Origin: Nageia nagi
Taxonomy: Eukaryota > Pinophyta
Reading direction: 5' to 3'
Length of the DNA stretch: 64,000 nt
Assembly: GCA_050084985.1 (NCBI GenBank)
Contig: JBITNC010000002.1
Location: forward strand, 20,522,001-20,586,000
This document shows, one piece after another, positions 10,500 through 21,800 of the stretch (its first letter is position 1; each line of letters starts with the position of its first letter). Both the position numbers and the translations under genes were made by a program. A model generated the notes under the pieces. It was not told where the DNA came from. It saw nothing but the letters and a program-made list of their open reading frames with translations, and made no database searches.

Positions 10500-11475
10500 A
10501 GAAGGATCTATGCTCTGAAGATCCAACAGCATTCAGAGCAAGAAAAACTCATGAGTGTGAGATTAAGTTGAAGCTGATTGAAAAGAATGGAAAAATAGTA
10601 GAACCAACATTCAAGGCTCATCATATAGGTTTCAGTCCCACACTTAGACAAGAATGTGAAGAAGAGATCAAGGATCTCTTGAAAAAAGATTTGATAGAAG
10701 CCTCAGATTCACCTTGGGCATGTGCTGCATTCTATGTAAACAAAAGATCTGAATAGGTCAGAGGAAAGAAAAGACTGGTGATTAACTACAAGCCTTTAAA
10801 CCAGTATGTAGTCCCTATTTAACATCCAATCCCTACCAAGGATGAAATTCTGAGAAGACTTGAATCTGCTTCAGTATTTTCTAAATTTGATCTTAAGTTT
10901 GGTTTCTGGTAGATACAAGTTAAACCTAAAGATAGACCAAAGACTTCATTCGTGGTCCTTGGAGGATAATATCAGTGGAAGGTACTTCCCATTGGTCTTA
11001 AAACTGCACCCTCTATTTTTTAGAAAGTGATGGATTCAATATTTGGAGCTTGCAATTCTTTTATTTATGTGTATATAGATGACATCTTGGTCTTCAGTAA
11101 AGATGTCAAATAGCTTATTAAACACTTGGAAGATTTTTATGATCTTTGCTATAAAAATGGATTAGTTCTTTCTTCCAAGAAGTGTATATTTTGTAAAGAT
11201 TCAATTGAATTTTTAGGGTTACAAATAACCAGTGGCCAAGTAAAGCTACAAGAACACATCTTTAAATAGATTCAGAATTTTCTTGATGTCATTCTTGATC
11301 TGAATCAGTTACAGAGGTTTTTAGGGTGTGTCAATTATATTGCTGGTTATTATTAGACAGTAGCTATAGATAGATTGTTGCTGAATAAAAGGTTGAAAAA
11401 GAATCCCCAAAGTGGAGTGATGAAATGACATAAGCTGTTAAAAGAATTAAGGAAAAGTGTCAAAATCTTCCAGAG
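10500..11475 (+). pseudogene. Viral reverse transcriptase (broken)
   Basis: RT blocks appear in order. They are a helical CEEEIKDLLKKDLIEAS segment, SPWACAAFYVNKRSE, KKRLVINYKPLN, SVFSKFDLKFGFW, PIGLKTAPSIF, FIYVYIDDILVFSK (catalytic YIDD, about 11063-11105) and IEFLGLQI. Stops fall at 10754, 10818, 10909, 10967, 11022, 11111, 11267 and 11355, mostly where Gln or Trp is expected. A one-base frameshift near 11405-11415 moves the frame before RNase H. In the virus this enzyme copied the pregenomic RNA into DNA; here it is dead. Confidence 0.8.
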
Positions 11476-12534
11476 ATGTCACTACCTGGTTCTGGTAAGA
11501 AGATTATTGAAACTGATGCCAGTGATCAGTATTGGGGAGTAGTTCTGAAAGAACAAATAGCAACCAGAGAAAAAATATGTAGGTATGCATCTGGTACATT
11601 TTCTGGTGCTCAGCTCAATTATGCATCCCTGCATAAAGAAATACTTGCAGTCATGAATGCTATTAAAGCATTCCAATTTTTTGTACAGTTAGAAGAATTT
11701 ATTTTAAGATCTGATTTAAATAACTTTAAGAGTTTTCTATCGAAGAAGTTTGAAAAGGCCTCTGAAAGTAATAGACTCCTTAGATGGAGTTTATGGTTTG
11801 ACAACTTCGATATTTAGTTTGAACATCTCCCAGGGAAAAAGAATTGCATAGCAAATTTCTTAACACGGGAGTTTCATGTAAATATGGTTCAGCCATGGAG
11901 AGCTCAGTGGACAGTAGTTTCAACCATTCCAGAACTTCATAATGTAGATCCCAAAAATACAATGGAATGGTATACCCATGAGTTGTTTACAGAACACAGA
12001 ATTGGTGTTCCTATGCCTAGTGGGGAAATCATTAATATTCCTACCACCATTCCTGTACATACCAGAGTGGTAGATCACTCATGTGGTTCCAGAGCCCTAC
12101 TGTGTTATTTAGACGATGTCTACTATCATCATATTTGGGGAGACATTGAAGGCACTCCCTTTGTGATCAGATCCAACATCTTTATCAATAGAATTCGTGG
12201 CATCCATCAATGGCCAAGCCAAGATCCTTATCAGGGAGTATATTTATCTAGCTTTAAGTTAACGTATGAACAATATAAAGGCCATTTTTATTCCTTGTTA
12301 GGTTATCAAAATCGATTGTTAACCCATTCATATTTTATCAATTTTGGTATGAGACTAAGAGAACAGTCTGAAGAAATTCTAGACTGGTTTTATATGTGGT
12401 TTTTACAGTTTGGCCTTACTGTTGAACAATGTCCTACAAGATACCATGATTTATTGATGCATGAACTCTTTGAAGAGTTGATAGATGAACATGCCACCTG
12501 GCTACTACGATGGCATTGGATCTTTGAAGAATAG
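11476..12534 (+). pseudogene. Viral RNase H plus a long C-terminal extension
   Basis: RNase H is shown by ETDASDQYWGVVLK (first Asp), LHKEILAVMNAIKAF (Glu), LRSDLNNFK (Asp) and the HLPGKKNCIANFLTR end. One stop (TAG at 11815) lies in a tract that otherwise stays in one frame. After RNase H the frame remains open for 216 codons (11884-12534). This extension is rich in aromatic residues (Trp, Tyr, Phe, His), with blocks such as GSRALLCYLDDVYYHHIWGD. It is the longest intact reading frame in the viral block. I do not recognise a family for the extension. Confidence 0.7.
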
Positions 12535-13385
12535 GAATTAGTTGATGGTTCTAGAACCACGATGCTATCAAGAGAAATTCAAACAAAGTGGTATGACTTC
12601 AACGAAAGACTATAGTGGGCCCATAACCCATGTTAAATATATTGGCCGATAATGGAATTCGGTTAGATTCCATCGGGTAAGCCCATGACAGCTCACACCT
12701 ATCCACTTGGGTTGTAAGTGGAGAATAAAGTTTATTCCTATACCCACTAAGGATGTTAGTGGGATACGTGTCCATATAATATTCCATCTTAGTCATGATG
12801 GAATAACTTTATGTCTATTCTAGTTACTATTACTCATATGGGGTGTAACAGATGGTTCAGATCTAGATCTGCCACCGCTCATTGTACATCGTTGATCAAC
12901 ATTTATGAGCCTATATATGCAAGCACTTGGCTCATTTATTATCATCAATAAGCTGTGTGAGTCTAGTCTTAGAGATTCATATAGGAGCTTGGATATAAAG
13001 CCCCATAATATCCCTTGAGGATTTATTGGTACACTGTATACAAGCTTAGTATTTATGATAGCAGAAAGATTTCTGAGTTGAAAGAGCTGATCCTTTTATA
13101 ATGGTATCAGAGCCAAGTTCTATTTAACTTGAGCTTTCATTGTATGAATTTTAGTTTGTGGTAATAGAGAACGTGAGATTTATTGCCTCATATCTATTTG
13201 AGAAAACTCTGTCAAAATTATTTTATGCTTTATTCTTTATATCCCAATTGTGTATGACTGAAGGTCATGTAGGGTAAGTCGTACCAGTAAGTCCCATTTT
13301 GAAAGTAGCTGATAAATAGGCGAAAAGTGAGGGCAGTAAGTGGCACAACCGAACCCAGAAGGAATACACAAGCAAGTTGTAGAAA
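12535..13385 (+). promoter_or_regulatory. Viral intergenic region with promoter and leader
   Basis: Between the polyprotein end and the movement protein start lies noncoding sequence. It has a TATATA box at 12912-12917 (in CCTATATATGCAAGCACTT), an AATAAAG string near 12724, and the tRNA-Met binding site at 13102-13119. This is the place where a caulimovirid has its pregenomic RNA promoter and reverse-transcription start. From 12817 on, the sequence is repeated in inverted form at 15702-15131. Confidence 0.6.
13102..13119 (+). other. Pararetroviral primer-binding site (tRNA-iMet)
   Basis: TGGTATCAGAGCCAAGTT matches the complement of the 3' end of plant initiator tRNA-Met at 17 of 18 positions. 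This is the conventional origin of minus-strand synthesis and position 1 of caulimovirid genomes. An inverted second copy is at 15398-15415. Confidence 0.85.
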
Positions 13386-14213
13386 ATGGAGAACACAGTA
13401 GCTTCGACATTGGGATCTTAAGAATCTGGTATGGAGCACTTAGATTCTTTCATTCAAATTCCCCAATCTGTTAATTCTGTAAATGAAGGTTGTATTGAGT
13501 TAGAAGAGTCAGAACCACTACCTGAGTGGTCTTTACCTAAAGTCTCTGTGAATGATGTATACTCTGGTCTTTCTGTATTTCATCTCAAAGCCAAATCTTT
13601 AATTCACTGTAAAGAACAGGTTATGCAAGTTTCCCAAAATAGTAACTCGTAGTATTTTGTTTCTATATTAGACATTTCAAAATCAGAAAAAATCCAAAAA
13701 CAACATCCTGAGTTTAAATTTTTACATTTAGGTCTTGTTCAAGTAGGTGTTACTCCTTTAACAAAAAAGGTCTGAGAACTACCGCTACTGTCTGTGTCCT
13801 TGACTATCGTCACCTAAACTTTTCTGATAGCTTGATAGGAGCTATGGCTACCTCTTTGCATGATGGTGCAAAAAGTTTACAAGCATACCCAAACTTTCTA
13901 GTCTACTTAAATGATCCCCATTTGGATAAAGTCCTACAATTTTGTGTCTTAACCAAAGGGTTTAATGTTCGAGAAGGAACTGCACATCTTGCAGTTCACA
14001 CTAAGGTCATGTACCGGTTTACCAACATGCTCCAACCCACAGTCAAGCATGGTGGAGTTAAAGGAAAAACCTTAGTTTTAAAAATTGATCCACTCAGTCA
14101 TAAAGTTGAACCTGAATATATAGAGTGGAAAGATATTCAAATCCCGAGAGCATGGACTGTAAACACATATTTCTTGAGAGAAGACACAGTCAAACAGCTT
14201 ATGCCCACAATAC
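13386..14213 (+). pseudogene. Viral movement protein (left copy, C-terminal end truncated)
   Basis: The ATG at 13386 starts a protein with an acidic N-terminus (ELEESEPLPEWSLP) and a 30K-type core: VYSGLSVFHLKAKSL, LHLGLVQVGVTPLT, CVLDYRHLNFSDSLIG (frame-shifted), ASLHDGAKSLQAYPNFLVYLNDP, and a VMYRFTNM block. This family opens plasmodesmata for virus spread. Stops at 13420 and 13650 and a one-base loss near 13767 disable it. The frame continues to a rearrangement at 14211-14213. The inverted copy at 15131-14546 lacks the frameshift, so the arms have mutated independently. Confidence 0.75.
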
Positions 14214-14545
14214 TGAACTCTTTTCCCATCAGATGTTTCCCATTCATCATCATCATCTATGGGAAATTCTCTTCTTTGCATATTGATTTTAAAAGATCTT
14301 TCTACCAGGGCTAGACATTCTTGACATTGAAATCTAAAGTTGTCCTGGTTTAATGGTACTAGACAAGAATGGACACAACAAGTTTTATCCACTGCTTTTT
14401 GTCTTGCAGGTGACTTGGGATATCTATGCAAGAAATCTTTTTCTTCTATTTCTTCCTTACTCTGAGAAGTAGAGGTTTCTAATGGACTAATCATTCGGGC
14501 ACTAACCGAATGTCTAGGGGCTTCCATGCTGATGATGGCTTGTCC
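14211..14545 (-). pseudogene. Inverted fragment of the viral polyprotein N-terminal region
   Basis: Read on the - strand, this is a near copy of 7487-7820, including the CC...CxxC block and DDDDEWETSD. Several stops present at 7536 and 7702 are sense codons here (for example FQCQECLA). It is joined on one side (14211-14213, bases TAC) to the left movement protein and on the other (14545-14546) to a movement protein copy that lacks about 250 bp. Confidence 0.75.
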
Positions 14546-15131
14546 GAACATTAAACCCTTTGGTTAAGACACAAACTTTCAGGACTTTATCCAAATGGGG
14601 ATCATTTAAGTAGACTAGAAAGTTTGGGTATGCTTGTAAACTTTTTGCACCATCATGCAGAGAGGTAGCCATAGCTCCTATTAAGCTATCAAAAAAGTTT
14701 AGGTGATGATAGTCAAGGACACAGACTGTGGCGGTAGTTCTCAGACCTTTTCTTGTTAAAGGAGTAACACCTACTTGAACAAGACCTAAATGTAAAAATT
14801 TAAACTTAGGATGTTATTTTTGGATTTTTCTGATTTTTGAAATGTCTAATAAAGAAACAAAATACTGTGAGTTACTATTTTGGGAAACTTGCGTAACCTA
14901 TTCTTTACAGTGAATTAAAGATTTGGCTTTGAGATGAAATACAGAAAGACCAGAGTATACATCATTCACAGAGACTTTAGGTAAAGACCACTCAGGTAGT
15001 GGTTCTGACTCTTCTAACTCAATACAACCTTCATTTACAGAATTAACAGATTGGGGAATTTGAACAAAAGAATCTAAGTGCTCCATACTAGATTCTTGAG
15101 ATCCTGATGTCGAAGCTACTGTGTTCTCCAT
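14546..15131 (-). pseudogene. Viral movement protein (right, inverted copy)
   Basis: The start ATG lies at 15131. The first 77 codons are open, and the frame is stopped at 14898 where the left copy has a Gln codon. The 30K-type blocks continue to 14546, where sequence equal to left-arm 13971 jumps to the equivalent of 7487. That is an internal loss of about 250 bp. The part corresponding to the left copy's frameshift is in frame here. Confidence 0.7.
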
Positions 15132-15397
15132 TTTCTACAAATTGCTTGTGTATTCCTTCTAGGTTCAGCTACACCACTTACTGCCCTCACTTTTTGCCTA
15201 TCCGTCAGCTACTTTCAAAATGGGACTTACTGGTATGACTTACCCTACATGACCTTCAGTCATACACAATTGGGATATAAAGAATAAAGCACAAAATAAT
15301 TTTGATAGAGTTTTCTCAAATAGATATGAGGTAATAAATCTCACGTTCTCTATTACCACAAACTAAAATTCATACAATGAAAGCTCAAGTTAAATAG

Positions 15398-15415
15398 AAC
15401 TTGGCTCTGATACCA
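15398..15415 (-). other. Second, inverted pararetroviral primer-binding site
   Basis: On the - strand it reads the same TGGTATCAGAGCCAAGTT as 13102-13119. It confirms that the right arm carries the viral leader in opposite orientation. Confidence 0.85.
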
Positions 15416-15703
15416 TTACAAAAGGATCGACTCTTTCAACTCAGAAATCTTTCTGCTATCATACATACTAAGCTTGTATACAGCGTACCAATAAATCCTC
15501 AAGGGATATTATGGGGCTTTATATCCAAGCTCCTATATGACTCTCTAAGACTAGACTCACACAACTTATCGATGATAACAAATGAGCCGAGTGCTTGCAT
15601 ATATAGGCTCACAAATGTTGATCAACGATGTACAATGAGCAGTGGCAGATCTAGATCTGAACCCGTCCGTTACACCCCATATGAGTAACAGTAACTAGAA
15701 TAA

Positions 15704-16487
15704 AGCTACTTGATTTAAAAAATATTTATCCTATCAAACATTCTTCTTGAGTTGCAAATCTAGTTCCTGTTAGAAAGAAGAGTGGGGAAATAAGACTCTG
15801 TGTTGATTTCAGAAATTTGAATCAAGTGGATCTCAAAGAAAATTACCTCTCCCACCTATGATACAAATCCTACATATAATAGCCAAATCTTGCTATTTTT
15901 CAATGATTGATGGCTACTCAAGATTTAACCAAATTTGGATCAAAGATGAAGATTAGTACAAAATTGCATTTACAACTAAATGAGAAACATTTATTTTTCA
16001 AAGAATGTCTTTTGGTCTTTCTAATGCGAGAGCTACTTTTCAAAGAGCCATGGATCATACATTTGGTGATCAGATAAATAAGATTATCTTAGTCTATCTA
16101 GATGATATTACAGTATTATCTAAGATTAGACAAGATCATCTAGAACATCTCAAACAAGTTTTTGAAAAATTCATGAAATTTAGTATTTCAATTAATCCAA
16201 AAAAATCTATTTTTATGGTTAAACAAAGAAAATTACTTGGCCACATTGTTTAAAAGGAGGTATTAGTGATTGATTTAGATAGAGTGAAATATATTGAAGC
16301 ATTACCACTCCCCTCCAAAAAGAAAGCTTTACAATCATTCCTTGGTCAGATCAATTTTGTTAAAAAATTCATTAATGATTTTTTAGAGATTGTATCCTCA
16401 ATCACTTCAATGCTAAAGAAAGATGCTATATTCTCTTGGCCAGATGAAATAAAATTAGCCTTTAAAGAAATTTATAAAAGGCTATAA
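15704..16487 (+). pseudogene. Gypsy reverse transcriptase (continuation after the virus)
   Basis: The RT resumes with an LLDLKNIYPIKHSS block, LVPVRKKSGEIRLCVDFRNLN, a decayed catalytic segment, then RMSFGLSNARATFQRAMD, KIILVYLDDITVLSK (YLDD, about 16084-16125), INPKKSIFMVKQRKLLGHIV and an LQSFLGQINFVKKFI thumb segment. The blocks directly continue those broken off at 7325. Frameshifts at about 15850-16000 and a stop at 16251 inactivate it. Confidence 0.75.
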
Positions 16488-16489
16488 CA

Positions 16490-16978
16490 AAAATTTCTGT
16501 ACTTAAAAATCTTAACATGTCAAAATATTTCATCATGTATGCATATGGAGTAGAAAGAAGCATTGCTGTAATTTTAACAAAAAACGATGATAAGAAAGAA
16601 GAACATTTAATTGAATTTCATAGCCAAACACTACATCAACACCAAAAAAGGTACTCATTTATTAAAAAGCAAGTGTTTTCCATAATGAAAAGAATTAAGA
16701 AATTCAAGCATTATGTCTCCCACAATAGAACTCTTATATTTACTATCCATCCAGATGTAAAAAATTATGTTATACAAGGATACTTAGGTGAAAGAAAGGC
16801 TAGTAGGATTACTAAAATAATGGAATATGATATCGAAAATAAATCAACCAAGCTGATCAAAGATAGAGCTCTATGTGAAAATATAACTGAAGCTTCACAT
16901 ATGATTGCTATTATAGAGGATGAGCAACAACTTAATGAAGAAAGTGATTGGATTAAGCAAGTTATTTTTTATTTTTAA
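16490..16978 (+). pseudogene. Gypsy canonical RNase H
   Basis: A 153-codon open frame from 16517 carries the order of Ty3/gypsy RNase H: KYFIMYAYGVERSIAVIL, then EFHSQTLHQHQKRYSFIKKQVFSI, KKFKHYVSHNRTLIFTIHPD and ITKIMEYDIENKSTKLI. The usual first Asp/Glu position is not conserved (MYAYG). Together with 6370-6765, the element has two RNase H-like domains. Confidence 0.7.
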
Positions 16979-16979
16979 A

Positions 16980-18190
16980 CTGGTAAATGTCTTGAATCTC
17001 TAGACAGATTTTAGAGAAAGAGATTCAATCTAAATACCCTAAATTTTGTGATGATAGATGATTGTCTGGATAGAAAGAGCTTTGGTCAAACCCTATTACG
17101 ATGTGTGACTCATGATGAATCTCAAATAATATTGCATGAATTTCATTATAGATTTTCTAACGGGCATTATAGTGGACCAACTACAGTAGCAAAAATATTA
17201 CAAGTTGGGTATTATTGGCCCACCATATTTCAAGATTCATTCAAGATTTTTCAAGAATGTGATAAATGCAGTAGATTTATGAGAAAAAAAGGCAAGTTGC
17301 TATACATCTTAAAGCTATGGTAGTTGAGAAACCCTTCCAATAATGGGGTATGGACTTCATTGGTGTTATAAATCCAAATTTTTCAGTAGGCCATAAATTC
17401 ATCTTAACTACAACAAATTACTTTACTAGATGGTCAGAAGCTATGCCATGTAAGAATGCAAATCAAGAAGCAATGATAAGAATGATCAAAAGAATAATCA
17501 CTCACTTTGGATTCCCACATACTATTGTCTCAAATAATAGCCCAACATTTATTAGAGGTAACTTGTGAAACTTTATTATTGATTATGAGATATACTAGTT
17601 ATTCTCTTCAAATTATTACCTACAAGGTAATGGGTTAGCTGAATCAACTAATAAAAAACTAATCGAAATCATTAAAAGAATAATTGAAGGGAATCCCAGA
17701 TAATGGACTTTGCATTATGGGTAGATATTATCAGCATTAAATCAGTAATCAAAGCATCTCCATATGCACTAGTATATGGTAAAAGATTTATATTGCCAAT
17801 ACACATTAAGTTATCGATATTAAAAATATTATAAGAAATGGAGGACCATGACTTTGAGCCACTACAATCCAGGTATAATCAGCTCCTAAAGTTGGAGGAA
17901 GATCAGAACAAAGCTTATGAGTCATTTTAGCATCGCTAGCATATTGTCAAGAAATAGTGTGATAAGAAAAAATCTTCTTAGATGAAGTTTGAACCAGGTG
18001 ACATTGTTTTCAAATAAGATGAGGAGAGAGCAAACCTCGAAAGACACTAGAAATTTGACTCTCTTTGGAGTAGTCCTTATATCATCACTCAATCCATGCA
18101 AAGTAATGCATTCAAATTACAAGATATCATTAGGTCTTGAGAATTACCTATTCCTATTAACGAGATCTATTTGAAGCATTACCAGATAAT
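16980..18190 (+). pseudogene. Gypsy integrase (broken)
   Basis: The HHCC zinc-binding part is clear at 17120-17280: HEFHYRF, then GHYSGPTTVAKILQVGYYWPT, then CDKCSRF. The core has MDFIGVI (first Asp), TRWSEAM, HTIVSNNSPTF (second Asp changed to Asn) and LAESTNKKL (Glu). A C-terminal segment with FEPGD-like, NAFKLQD-like and LPIPINEIYLKHY-like blocks ends near 18185. Stops are at 17321, 17341, 17566 and later. The Asp-to-Asn change alone would abolish strand transfer. Confidence 0.7.
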
Positions 18191-18840
18191 AAGGTGATCT
18201 CATAACACTAGCTAGAAACTATATAGTGTACATAATTTCAAAAAAAAAATTAAGGCTTGTACATCTTCTAGACATAGCTTCTAAGAAAGTAGGTAGCCAT
18301 TAATGCTCAACATTAATTCGATATGATGTAGGGTTAATGTCAGTGCACTACTAATCCATCAACTGAATAAGGTAGCATTTAAGGAAAGATTTCTTTGGAT
18401 TTCTCAAACCATCATACTATTACCCTAATTTAAAATTGACACACTCCAAGTTGACATATCCAACCTATTGAAACCCAATCCATATGATGCACGGATCTTG
18501 ACATCCTAAGCATTAATTACCATTAATAGATGTCAATCACAAACCTTGAATGAATAAAACATCCTACTTACCCTTCGAATCAACACTTAGCCACTTTCTA
18601 GCATTCGAGTTTCCACGGTAACCAGAGCATAGTGTTTGTAGAGCTAAATTATGAAGGGAGAGATAGAGTTGAAGGACCTTACAGAGTGTGAATTCAAAGT
18701 CCCAAATGCAAAATAAAGGTTCTAAAAAGAGTGATGACACCATGAATACTTGCAAACCATCAACTCTAGATGAAGTAGAACAAGTGGATGCCAATCTGAT
18801 TGCCATTCAAGAGGAATACCTCAAGAATGCTTCGAAGATG
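18191..18840 (+). other. Spacer after integrase
   Basis: I see no coding match, repeat or RNA gene in this stretch. It separates the integrase end from the additional ORF remnants that begin near 18840. Confidence 0.4.
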
Positions 18841-21800
18841 AACTAGACTGAGATGGGGCTGATGAACCACATTGATACATGGAGGGCTAACCCCAATCGC
18901 ATCCTTCTACAACATATGAGTCCCGAAGTTTCCAAAAAAGGGAAATATTTAACGTACTCAAAGAGAGATGTTATGATTAACCAAGGCCTAGCTTATTATG
19001 TACTCTATGAATCATTCACTTATCCCAAGTTGTTGTATTCAATGGCACATAGCATAACCAGCAAGGTTATGAAATAGGAATGTTCAAGGACCAAGAGTAG
19101 GAAGAAGAGTTAAAGCCAAAATTTGAAGTAATACTCGACTACTCCCTTCATTCTATTCTTTAAGCATTTTTTATCCTAGCTTATTAGACTTTCTATATGA
19201 AGAAACATATAGATTTATAAAGAGAGAAAGGTGATTTTTATAAAAATGAAGATCAAATGATTAACTGGATGGCTAAAAGATATTAGAAAAATAAAACCAC
19301 ACAACTCTAGCCAAGCTATGAAATTACTCTATTTAAAAAGAAGAGGGATCGAGAGGTGTTACAGACACTGGTGGTTATTCTGGGGAAGAAAATCCAAATA
19401 GAAGTAGATGAATCCATGGTACGTATGGCTTACACTATCATAGAGGCACACATCTCCAATGACTTCCCAACCTTTATTTCTAATGAGAGGAAAATATATT
19501 TTTTCAAAATTGAAAAATCAGACTTCAGACACTCTTCATATCTTTGGTGGCTCTTAGCCCATCAAAACCTTAACTTGTGGAGGTAGGACTACCAATTCAA
19601 CTGGCAAACCCAAGTACTAGACCAGTATCGATTGATTTGAGGGTTCCAATCTTGAGCAAGTTGCATGGATCATATTATGAGTTCATGGATAAATTCTATG
19701 CATCAATAGTGCAGATTTTGATAGGAAGGCTCCCTAGCAAACTACATAAGAGTGCTATCCAAGAGCTACAGGGAGGAAATAAGGTTGGTAATTGGTATTT
19801 TCTCAAAGACTACATCGTGATTATGATGTATGGGTATTTTGAAAAATATTTTTTCTTATCAAATTATGTAACTCCTCAGCTATATTCTATAAATATGGGT
19901 AGGTAAATATGTACCATAAATACCAAGTATGGGTCCGAAGGTAGTTTTAAATCTATTGTAGATATATTGGCTTCTAAAAATTTCACTTTTAGAAGTAGGT
20001 TGTAAAGATAGTATAGCAGAATTTATTGTACAAAGTTTCAAAATGGATATGGTAGAAGCCCCTTAGATGTATGACCCTTCAAGGGAGATGCCAAAAATAA
20101 TAAGGTTAGACAAGAAGTGCCCAACCTTTTCCCATGAGTATAGAACTCATGTAGAATATTTTGTAAATAAAACTAAGCAAGAAGAAGAAATGTACCCTGA
20201 ATGGAAATTTACATCCCTAAAAAAGGCATGGGTGACCTTTGAGGGGATAAAGAAATATAGTATCTATGAAAACAAGTGCCAATATTTTACCCTCAACCTA
20301 GATGTCCTCATCCAGCCAACAAATTTGGGTTGGGCCCCTAATAAAGTTCATTATTTCACAAAGTTCATATTTGAACACACAACAAAGATCCATCATATTG
20401 AAAATGAATTATTTGAGAAATTCAGATATGATAAGTTTTGGGAGGTAGAATATTATAAATAACCCTTGCCAGAGTTAGGCCAACCTCTTCCCCTAATTTT
20501 TAAAGAAAAATAGTTACAAGAGTGAGACAGATAGAGGTTAAACAACCATCTGGCTTAGAAGAGTCTGCCAAGAAGGGAGAACAAAACCCCTTAGATACTA
20601 ATACTACTTCTTAGGATTCATCTCTAAAAAAAAAAGAGAATTCAAACCTTCACTCAAAAATAACAGACCCTAGAAAAGGAGAAAAATCAGTAAAGAAACC
20701 CCGCATTACATAGTCCACAAAGGACTGTGCCTCCACCTCCCAAAATCATATAAGAGACATCAAAGGTTGTGGCAAAGGAGGTAGAAATATTTGATGTAGA
20801 GGAATTACAAAAGCCTCAAAGCATAGATATTGTTGCTTAGGACGAAGTCCTCGAAAAAGATGAAGTCCCACAAAAGGAAGAAGCCCTAAAAAAAGAACAC
20901 ATGGAAATTCAACAAGGTGGGGGGAAATGTATTTGGAATAGGAAGATCTAAAGCAGATGCACCCAGAGCCAAACTGGGTGATGATGGTGATGATGATGAT
21001 GATGAATTTGGGAAGAAAAGAGACTTTGGCCCAATGGACAAGGCTAATGATGAAGATAAGGTCATGAAGGAAGTAGAAAAAGAAAGAGAAATTCAAGATT
21101 CTACAAAGCAATTAAAACCCACTCAACAGGTCACAACGTCCACCTCAAGTGTAAACACTCCTCTTCTTCTTTAATTCCTACAGCCTCCCAAGAGGAGATT
21201 AAATTAATTTATTCTATGCAAATTGTAGAACCCATTGATTGGGCAACTTTTATTAATAAACCTCTTATGCTCCCTAAGCAATAATCAAGAATTTTGAGTA
21301 AGGTAACAAAAATGGGAGATATTAAGATAGCATAAATGTCTTTCAAAGAAGGACAACTAGATACTGCTCCTACTGCTATCATTGATGTATGTAGAGTGCT
21401 CCAGCAATTGACCAATCCATATTTCTTGTAAATACTTCAATGGTGATTGGTAAAAATCTTCAAGTAATGGAGAATAAGATAGATAAATTGAATAAGAAAA
21501 TAGATCAATATAAAAAATACTACTCCTTTAAGATAAAATAGTGGTCAAGGTGCAAAATAAAAATAGACCTACTTACAAAACTTGATAAGTAAAAATCAAA
21601 ATTTGAGAAGGGCTTAACAGAAACAAAGGCTGAGCTAGATAATGCAAATCAAACCATACAAGATCTTAAAGCTCAGGCTGCAATTATAGATGGCCAAAAG
21701 GTCAAGTAGTTTGGGGCCGAATTACAAACCATTATAGCAGTTAACAAAGTATTATCTGATGATAACTCGAAACTGTTGTTGCTTATAAAAGGTTTCAAAA

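Larger units (their letters stand above)
7326..15702 (+). mobile_element. Endogenous caulimovirid (plant pararetrovirus) insertion
   Basis: The segment carries the parts of a Caulimoviridae genome: a movement protein, coat-protein-like region with zinc knuckle, aspartic protease, RT with YIDD, RNase H, an intergenic promoter region and a tRNA-Met primer-binding site. It has no integrase and no LTRs. It starts and ends inside viral sequence, with 7326-7474 repeated at 14065-14213. That fits integration of a circular or concatemeric viral DNA by host repair. An inverted partial copy follows to 15702. Stops and frameshifts are spread throughout, so the copy cannot encode a virus. Gene order resembles petuvirus/florendovirus types; which genus it belongs to is not settled. 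Confidence 0.85.
12817..15702. repeat. Large inverted duplication of viral sequence
   Basis: The left arm 12817-13971 and right arm 15702-14546 are inverted copies (about 1155 bp each). Both contain the promoter region, PBS and movement protein start. The 574-bp centre (13972-14545) is asymmetric. It consists of the rest of the left movement protein to 14213 and an inverted copy of 7487-7820. The two copies were therefore joined tail to tail. Many point differences between the arms show that the duplication is old. Confidence 0.85.

Noticed and set aside
13102-13119. tRNA gene at the tRNA-Met-like sequence
   Set aside because: Only 18 bases complementary to the tRNA 3' end are present, with no cloverleaf; it is a primer-binding site.
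12817-15702. Inverted repeat considered as a DNA transposon with long TIRs
   Set aside because: The arms hold viral leader, PBS and movement protein, not transposase, and there is no TSD; a viral inverted duplication explains it.
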